From Lactococcus paracarnosus (GTDB taxonomy: Bacteria > Bacillota > Bacilli > Lactobacillales > Streptococcaceae): a stretch of 64,000 nucleotides of DNA. The stretch spans positions 1,674,001 to 1,738,000 of the forward strand of contig NZ_CP017195.1 of assembly GCF_006770285.1 (NCBI RefSeq), written 5' to 3'. A program made the position numbers and the translations under genes. The notes under the pieces are model-generated. The model was not told the DNA's origin, searched no databases, and saw only the letters and a program-made list of their open reading frames with translations. This document shows, piece by piece, positions 59,020 to 64,000 of this stretch (positions within the stretch are counted from its first letter, which is position 1; each line of letters begins with the position of its first letter).

Positions 59020-59033
59020 TGAAACCGTTTGCT
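59020..59033. promoter_or_regulatory. Cre-like site at the glgB promoter
   Basis: TGAAACCGTTTGCT fits the core of the catabolite-responsive element WTGNAANCGNWNNCW except its first base. It sits where the -35 would be, a repressing position for CcpA. The remaining intergenic sequence to 59186 shows no gene. Confidence 0.55.
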
Positions 59034-59186
59034 TGAATTAGCCTGAAAATTCAGTATTTTATCCTATTTTTTCATAAAAAAAAGCCTTTGTCTTAAAACA
59101 CAAAATTAGTCACTGTTATAACTCGTTCTATACTGTTTATTTAGTTTAATATCCTTTATCGTATCTAGGTGTAAAGTAGATAAACG

Positions 59187-59215
59187 AAAAAAAAGATAAG
59201 ACATCCGTCTTATCT
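59187..59215 (-). terminator. Terminator after the neopullulanase-like gene
   Basis: AGATAAGAC and GTCTTATCT form a nine-base stem with a four-base loop; the minus-strand T run is at 59187-59194. Confidence 0.88.
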
Positions 59216-59264
59216 AAACTAGCTAACTTTTTTTACAGCAGCCTGATAACAGCTTATCTGCTTT

Positions 59265-61043
59265 TTATTTTAACTTATAGATACTTTCAAGTGCACCAAC
59301 AAAAAACGGGGTAAATTCAACCGGTTGCGCTAAAAACCTCATATCTTGTGCATTAACTAATACTCCTTCATTGGCCAGATTAAAAATAAAAATCGCAGAC
59401 TGGGTCTCATCTGTCCGGACAAATCCAAAAATCTTATCTGAATAAAACAAGCTAATATCACCATTGGCTAAAGCAGGTATTGATTTTCTAATCTTAATCC
59501 AATTTTGATAGATCTTTTGGCTATCCTGATTGATACTATCCCAAGGGAAAAAGGCTCTGTTATCTGGGTCTTTTAGGCCTGTCATCCCCGCTTCATCTCC
59601 ATAATAAATCGAAGGGACACCAGGTAATGTCATCAATAAACCAACAGCTAAATTAAGTTTCGTCAGATCATGATCAAGTAAGCTTAAAATCCGCTCTGTA
59701 TCATGGGTACCGATATTATTGAAATTATTTAAAAAGACGTCTCTTGGATAATTTTCAGATAATTGCATCACTTTTTTCGCTGCTAATTCTGGTGACAAAC
59801 CACCTACTAACAAACCTAAAATAATATCGCGGAATGGGTAGTTCATGGTCGCATGTAAACCGTCACCGTATATATACTTACGATATTGGTCATAAGCAAT
59901 TTTACGTGATGCATCTTCCCAAACTTCCCCAATTAATACTTGCTCAGGATAGCGCTCTAAGGTATCCCGAATTCCTTTGATAAAGGTATCTGGCAGCTCA
60001 TCTGCTACATCAAGTCGCCAGCCATCGATGCCAAGGCCATTCCATTTGTCTAGAACACTATCTGCATCTCCATAAATAAACTGCTGAAAACTTGTCTTAG
60101 TTTTATCTATCGTTGGTAGATCTTTAATGCCCCACCATGATTTATAGTCATCCGGATAGTGATTAAATGAAAACCAATCAAAATAAGGAGACTTATCAGT
60201 TTGATAAGCACCCAACCCACCGGATTTACCATCAAAATCAAAGTACTTAGAGTTTCGACCAACATGAGAAAAAACGCCATCTAATATCAGTCTCATATCA
60301 TTTTGATGAAGAGCAGTAACTAAGGCTTTAAAATCAGCTTCAGACCCTAAAATAGAGTCGATTTTCATATAATCACTTGTATCGTATCGGTGTGTACTTC
60401 TTGCTTCAAAAATCGGATTAAGATAGAGTGCCGTCACACCCAATGTTTTCAAGTAAGGCAGTTTACTTACAACGCCTTGTAGATTACCACCATAAAAGGT
60501 CCAATGCGTGATATCTCCATTTTGTTCTCGAATGTAATAGGGTTTATCTGTTTCTTTACCATAAAAGAAGATATCATCCTTTTGATTCGCATGGCCTTTT
60601 TGGGCAAAAGAATCTGGGAAAATTTGGTAAAAAACGGCATTTCGATACCAATCCGGTGCCTTTTCTTTTTTTAAAAAGATGGTTTGTGTATAAGGAATAA
60701 TAGAGGCCTCATCCGAATAAGTCATCCCTAACCCACCACCTATATTTGTTGCACCATAAAAATAGCGATATTCATGTGGTCCATCAAACTCAATGATCTG
60801 AAAATAATAACGATAAAAGCCAATCTCAGACAAGGTATTTAATGAGAAATGAAAGTTGTTCTCAGAAGTAGCCGTCATTTTTTCATACGATTTAAAGCCT
60901 TTTTCAAACTGAATAACAAAATTAACCTCTACATGATGTGGCGTATCGATGAGTAGATCAAATTCAAAATTTGTCCCGATCAACGCGGCACCAAAAGGTC
61001 TTTTATAGGCAGACAACCAAGAATTATAGGTAATTTGGGCCAT
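59265..61043 (-). CDS. GH13 neopullulanase/cyclomaltodextrinase-type glycosidase
   Basis: A 592-residue intracellular enzyme without signal peptide. Residues about 1-125 look like the N-terminal CBM34-type module; the GH13 barrel has YLNPIFEARSTHRYDTSDY, nucleophile in DGWRLDVADE, acid in IGEVWED and NNIGTHDTERI. It would degrade maltodextrins, cyclodextrins or pullulan. It starts two bases after manA, GGAG before the ATG. Exact specificity is not readable. Confidence 0.88.
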   Translation of the reverse strand: MAQITYNSWLSAYKRPFGAALIGTNFEFDLLIDTPHHVEVNFVIQFEKGFKSYEKMTATSENNFHFSLNTLSEIGFYRYYFQIIEFDGPHEYRYFYGATNIGGGLGMTYSDEASIIPYTQTIFLKKEKAPDWYRNAVFYQIFPDSFAQKGHANQKDDIFFYGKETDKPYYIREQNGDITHWTFYGGNLQGVVSKLPYLKTLGVTALYLNPIFEARSTHRYDTSDYMKIDSILGSEADFKALVTALHQNDMRLILDGVFSHVGRNSKYFDFDGKSGGLGAYQTDKSPYFDWFSFNHYPDDYKSWWGIKDLPTIDKTKTSFQQFIYGDADSVLDKWNGLGIDGWRLDVADELPDTFIKGIRDTLERYPEQVLIGEVWEDASRKIAYDQYRKYIYGDGLHATMNYPFRDIILGLLVGGLSPELAAKKVMQLSENYPRDVFLNNFNNIGTHDTERILSLLDHDLTKLNLAVGLLMTLPGVPSIYYGDEAGMTGLKDPDNRAFFPWDSINQDSQKIYQNWIKIRKSIPALANGDISLFYSDKIFGFVRTDETQSAIFIFNLANEGVLVNAQDMRFLAQPVEFTPFFVGALESIYKLK

Positions 61044-61045
61044 AG

Positions 61046-61990
61046 TTATTCTCCATCATGGCTAGCAATAATCATTAACTGACCATCAACTTCCCAACTT
61101 GCAATATCACTGGTTAAGATAAAATGATCACCTTTTTTTACAGGATAAGACTCACTAGCTACCGTTAGCGTGCCTTGTCCATCCAAGACTGAACATAAGG
61201 TGTAGGCAGCAGTTTTATCAAACTTGGCTAATCCCGAAATCTCCCATTTTTCAACTGTAAAAAACGTATTTGAAACATAAGATGTATTAACTAAATTTGA
61301 GCGCTTTGTGATGCTAGGTGTCGTATTTGCTGGTGCACCAAAGTTTAGCACATCAATTGATTTGTCAATATGTAGCTCTCTTAGGTTACCTTGATCATCT
61401 TTTCGGTCAAAATCGTACACACGATAGGTGGTATCTGACGACTGCTGGGTTTCTAAGATAAGAATCCCTTTACCAATGGCATGCATCGTTCCACTTGGTA
61501 CGTAGAAAAAGTCGCCGGTCTTAACCTGAACTTTTGTCAATAAATGATTCCAATCTCCAGATTCAATCATCTGACGTAATTCAGCCTTACTTTCAGCATT
61601 ATGACCATAAATTATTTCAGCACCTGGTTGGGCATCAATAATATACCAGCATTCTGTTTTACCAAGTTCTCCTTCATTAGCGAGACCATAGGTATCATCT
61701 GGATGTACCTGAACACTTAACCAATCGTTAGCATCTAAAATTTTTGTGAGTAATGGGAAAACATCTTTCTTACTATTCCCAAATAAGTCACGATGCGTTT
61801 TGTACAGGTCATCTAGTTTGACACCTGAGAATGGGCCATTCTTGATGGTTGATACACCATTTGGATGGGCAGAAATCGCCCAGTATTCGCCTATTTTATC
61901 TGATGGTAGGTCATAGCCGAATGCTTTAAGGTGATCGCCACCCCAAATCTTTTCTTGAAGTACTGAATCTAAAAATAATGGTTGCGTCAT
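61046..61990 (-). CDS. manA: Mannose-6-phosphate isomerase, class I
   Basis: A 314-residue cupin-type enzyme. Zinc ligands appear in LSVQVHPDD (about residues 92-100), the Glu of KTECWYI and the later MHAIGKG. It interconverts mannose and fructose 6-phosphates. GAGAGAGG precedes the start. Next gene is two bases away, so the two are co-transcribed; an extended -10 (TGGTAAAAT) is on the minus strand near 62041-62049. Confidence 0.93.
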   Translation of the reverse strand: MTQPLFLDSVLQEKIWGGDHLKAFGYDLPSDKIGEYWAISAHPNGVSTIKNGPFSGVKLDDLYKTHRDLFGNSKKDVFPLLTKILDANDWLSVQVHPDDTYGLANEGELGKTECWYIIDAQPGAEIIYGHNAESKAELRQMIESGDWNHLLTKVQVKTGDFFYVPSGTMHAIGKGILILETQQSSDTTYRVYDFDRKDDQGNLRELHIDKSIDVLNFGAPANTTPSITKRSNLVNTSYVSNTFFTVEKWEISGLAKFDKTAAYTLCSVLDGQGTLTVASESYPVKKGDHFILTSDIASWEVDGQLMIIASHDGE

Positions 61991-62183
61991 GTATGACCTC
62001 TCTCTACAATGAATTGATCATTGAAAACAATTATGTTACTATTTTACCAAATATTTCTGATAAATTGGGGTTTAAAATTAAAAAACTAATTCATTAGAAA
62101 AAAAAATATGCAATTACTGACATTTAGAATTTAGTTGGCCGCATTTAGTTTAGATTAACAAACTATTATTTTATAGACTAGCC

Positions 62184-62225
62184 AAAAAAAAGCTAATACA
62201 AGGATAGCTATCACTTGTATTAGCT
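62184..62225 (-). terminator. Terminator after nusB
   Basis: AGCTAATACAAG (62191-62202) pairs with CTTGTATTAGCT (62214-62225), with the minus-strand T run at 62184-62190. The rest of 61991-62183 holds the manA promoter and no gene. Confidence 0.92.
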
Positions 62226-62238
62226 TGTACTACCGCAA

Positions 62239-62853
62239 TTATTCACCTATTTTGGTTAAAATAGCATTTATAAATTTCGCATCTTTTTCATCGTTAAATA
62301 CTTTTGCAAGTTCAATCGCTTCATTTATTGCAACAACACGAGGAGTTTCAGAAAATAGGATTTCAAAGGTCCCTAATCTGAGAATCACACGATTAATCGG
62401 TGCTAAACGCTTGATAGACCAGTTTTTAGCTAAGTATTGGCTAATTGCTTCATCAACAGCTACTTTTTTAGCACGAACGCCATAGACTAGAGACATCAAA
62501 AACTCTAAGTTTTTTTTGTGTATGTCATCAAATCTATCGGTCAAAATAGTCGCCTCAATGGGTGTCTCTACTACTGCTTCTGGTGTGATAGACTCACTCG
62601 TAAACTCTTGTCTCTTAGTCACGCCACCTTCACGGTTTGGTGTAAATGAAAAGACATTACCAACTTTTTTAGTTTTCTTTTTTATTGCTACCACGGTATC
62701 ATCAGCTAATGTTTGACTCAAAAGTCGTGCATCGTTTGTCAAGGCAAACATCATCGCATCTTCGACTGTTTCGTCTGGTATCATCTCTAACAAATACAGG
62801 GCTTGTACAGTACGAATTCTGATTTCGTGCTGGTTTAACGGCTTAGTCGACAT
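62239..62853 (-). CDS. nusB: Transcription antitermination protein NusB with an internal insertion
   Basis: A 204-residue NusB. RIRTVQALYLLE (about 12-23) and the C-terminal half (NWSIKRLAPINRVILRLGTFE, then INEAIELAKVF) are the usual RNA-binding helical fold. About residues 47-108 are an extra polar, Pro/Thr/Glu-rich stretch, making it longer than the usual ~140-residue protein. It acts in rRNA antitermination. It overlaps the Asp23-like gene by 11 bases. Confidence 0.92.
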   Translation of the reverse strand: MSTKPLNQHEIRIRTVQALYLLEMIPDETVEDAMMFALTNDARLLSQTLADDTVVAIKKKTKKVGNVFSFTPNREGGVTKRQEFTSESITPEAVVETPIEATILTDRFDDIHKKNLEFLMSLVYGVRAKKVAVDEAISQYLAKNWSIKRLAPINRVILRLGTFEILFSETPRVVAINEAIELAKVFNDEKDAKFINAILTKIGE

Positions 62854-63253
62854 CTAAAAAATCCTCATCAAATAGTTCTTTGAAATCAGGTTTTGGTGTT
62901 TTTTCTGGGACAACACCAGCGACATGAATGTTGACCTCATCGATTACGATATCACTCATATCCAGTACATTTTCTTTTACAATGCGTTGCATTTCCATGG
63001 CAACACTTGGTACAGAAACACCATATGTTAAATAAACGTAGATATCTACGATAATTTTTTCTTCATCTTGATGCACATAAACGCCACGACCATCAGCTTT
63101 TTTACCGATAAGATCTGCAAAACGTTTGTTTCTCAAACTATAAACACCATCGATTTTGGCTGCTGCAACCGCAACAATCGTTTCGATAACTTGAGGTGCG
63201 ATGACGATTTCACCGAGTGTTTCAATATTGATCATTGTATTTGTATCTGTCAT
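62843..63253 (-). CDS. Asp23/Gls24 family protein (YqhY-like)
   Basis: A 136-residue DUF322 protein: ETLGEIVIAPQVIETIVAVA (about 9-28), KADGRGVYV and YLTYGVSVPSVA are family features. In B. subtilis YqhY and in streptococci the gene sits between efp and nusB as here. Role is linked to fatty-acid or envelope homeostasis in some Firmicutes. ATG 63253 has GGGAAGG; a longer frame to 63295 has none. Confidence 0.9.
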   Translation of the reverse strand: MTDTNTMINIETLGEIVIAPQVIETIVAVAAAKIDGVYSLRNKRFADLIGKKADGRGVYVHQDEEKIIVDIYVYLTYGVSVPSVAMEMQRIVKENVLDMSDIVIDEVNIHVAGVVPEKTPKPDFKELFDEDFLDVD

Positions 63254-63297
63254 AATTTTTCCTTCCCCTCTTTTAATACGATTAATGTCAGGCATGA

Positions 63298-63855
63298 TTA
63301 GGCACGTTTCAAATAAGCACTTGTTTCAGTATTGATTTCAAGCTTTTGTCCAACTTCAATAAAATCAGGAACATTGACAACAAGGCCTGTTTCCATGATG
63401 GCAGGTTTTCCTGAACCAGTTACAGTTGCGCCTTTGATAGAAGGTTGCGTCTCAGCGACTTCTAACACGACAGTTGTCGGTACTTGAACACCAATGACTT
63501 CAGTACCGAAGAATTGAATTTTAACTTCTGCATTTTCCAGAATAAATTTCAACTCGTTCTCAACACTGTCAACTGGAATTTCATATTGATCATATGTTTC
63601 ATTATCCATGAAATACGCTGTATCATCCATTTTATATAGATATTGTGCATTATGTGTCTCAATGATAGCTTGATCGAATTTTTCTTCTGGACGATATGAC
63701 GTATCAAATGTAGAGCCAGAACGTACATCACGTAATTTCATACGCATGATCGTATTGCCTTTACCAGGTTTGTGATGGCTTGCTTCTAGGACACGCAAGA
63801 GTTTCCCATCTGTTTCAAAAGTCATTCCCGCTTTCAGTTCGTTTGCTGCTACCAT
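63298..63855 (-). CDS. efp: Translation elongation factor P
   Basis: A 185-residue [17 protein letters not shown] (about 32-45) is the loop whose Lys may be modified at the P-site contact; the C-terminal OB part ends [26 protein letters not shown]. It relieves stalling at polyproline. An upstream minus-strand ATAAAAT box stands near 63905. Normal length. Confidence 0.96.
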   Translation of the reverse strand: MVAANELKAGMTFETDGKLLRVLEASHHKPGKGNTIMRMKLRDVRSGSTFDTSYRPEEKFDQAIIETHNAQYLYKMDDTAYFMDNETYDQYEIPVDSVENELKFILENAEVKIQFFGTEVIGVQVPTTVVLEVAETQPSIKGATVTGSGKPAIMETGLVVNVPDFIEVGQKLEINTETSAYLKRA

Positions 63856-63934
63856 GTGTTATAATCTCACTTTCATTTTCTGCATTTTTGTCTGTTCTCT
63901 CCATTTTATCATATTTCAAATAATTTCGCTATAT

Positions 63935-64000
63935 TTAGAGGACAATAAGTTCCTTTGGTGCTAAAGTCAAGACCTCTACGCCTTGGCTAGTTATCAATAA
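63935..64000 (-). CDS. pepP: C-terminal end of Xaa-Pro aminopeptidase (partial)
   Basis: Twenty-one codons from the window edge to a TAA at 63935 read LLITSQGVEVLTLAPKELIV and end Leu. VLTxAPKEL is the usual C-terminus of PepP, which lies upstream of efp in related genomes. Most of the gene is outside the window. Confidence 0.75.
   Translation of the reverse strand, partial: LLITSQGVEVLTLAPKELIVL

Overview
This window looks like chromosomal DNA of a low-GC lactic acid bacterium, most likely a Lactococcus or a close relative. The evidence is the gene content and layout: a fused glycine-betaine transporter with divergent busR, a bmpA-nupABC nucleoside transporter preceded by a lactococcal-type PurBox, a cinD-like nitroreductase with copper boxes, efp-asp23-nusB, cysE-cysS-mrnC, and a glgBCDAP glycogen operon. 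The species was not determined. No rRNA, tRNA, CRISPR array, complete insertion sequence or prophage was seen.

Layout. 1-4.4 kb: manganese-type metal uptake (mntH, ABC ATPase, permease, cut-off binding protein) and a DtxR-family regulator. 4.6-8.5 kb: betaine transporter busA and its c-di-AMP-type regulator busR. 8.6-9.3 kb: cinD-like nitroreductase. 9.5-13.4 kb: an accessory island. 13.5-17.2 kb: cysE, cysS, mrnC and neighbours. 17.4-22.8 kb: duplicated-domain lipoprotein, prs, cysteine desulfurase, DUF1831, tuf. 22.9-28.3 kb: COG0701/TIGR03943 permease pair, zwf, kimA. 28.4-33.6 kb: upp, two sulfur amino-acid PLP enzymes, LacX-like epimerase, TetR regulator. 33.7-39.6 kb: yhaONM, rpe, rsgA. 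39.9-45.1 kb: tautomerase, coaB, coaC, panT-like, phosphoglucomutase, yidC. 45.5-50.4 kb: bmpA-nupABC. 50.5-62 kb: glycogen metabolism, a neopullulanase-like enzyme and manA. 62.2-64 kb: nusB, asp23-like gene, efp and the end of pepP.

The most interesting region is 9.5-13.4 kb. It reads as a type VII secretion (T7SS/Ess) toxin module of the reverse-domain lipase kind known from Staphylococcus aureus TslA. It has a lipase-like N-terminus with a helical C-terminus, two small helical partner proteins after it, and three tandem copies of a membrane-anchored candidate immunity protein before it. The DNA between the copies carries broken 5' ends of the toxin gene, so the array appears to have grown by repeated duplication of immunity gene plus toxin start. 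Copy 2 has a stop codon, copy 1 has a compensated frameshift in its membrane segment, and copy 3 is fused to a toxin-start relic. No secretion machinery is in the window.

A second notable feature is the glycogen branching enzyme, whose C-terminus carries about 80 residues resembling the N-terminal domain of IS5/IS402-type transposases. Smaller points include an apparent ATT start in the cysteine desulfurase, a PurBox about 76 bases upstream of the predicted bmpA start site, two copper boxes on the cinD promoter, a cre-like site at the glgB promoter, and a NusB with an internal insertion.

All calls come from reading the sequence and from memory of families; no database search was run.
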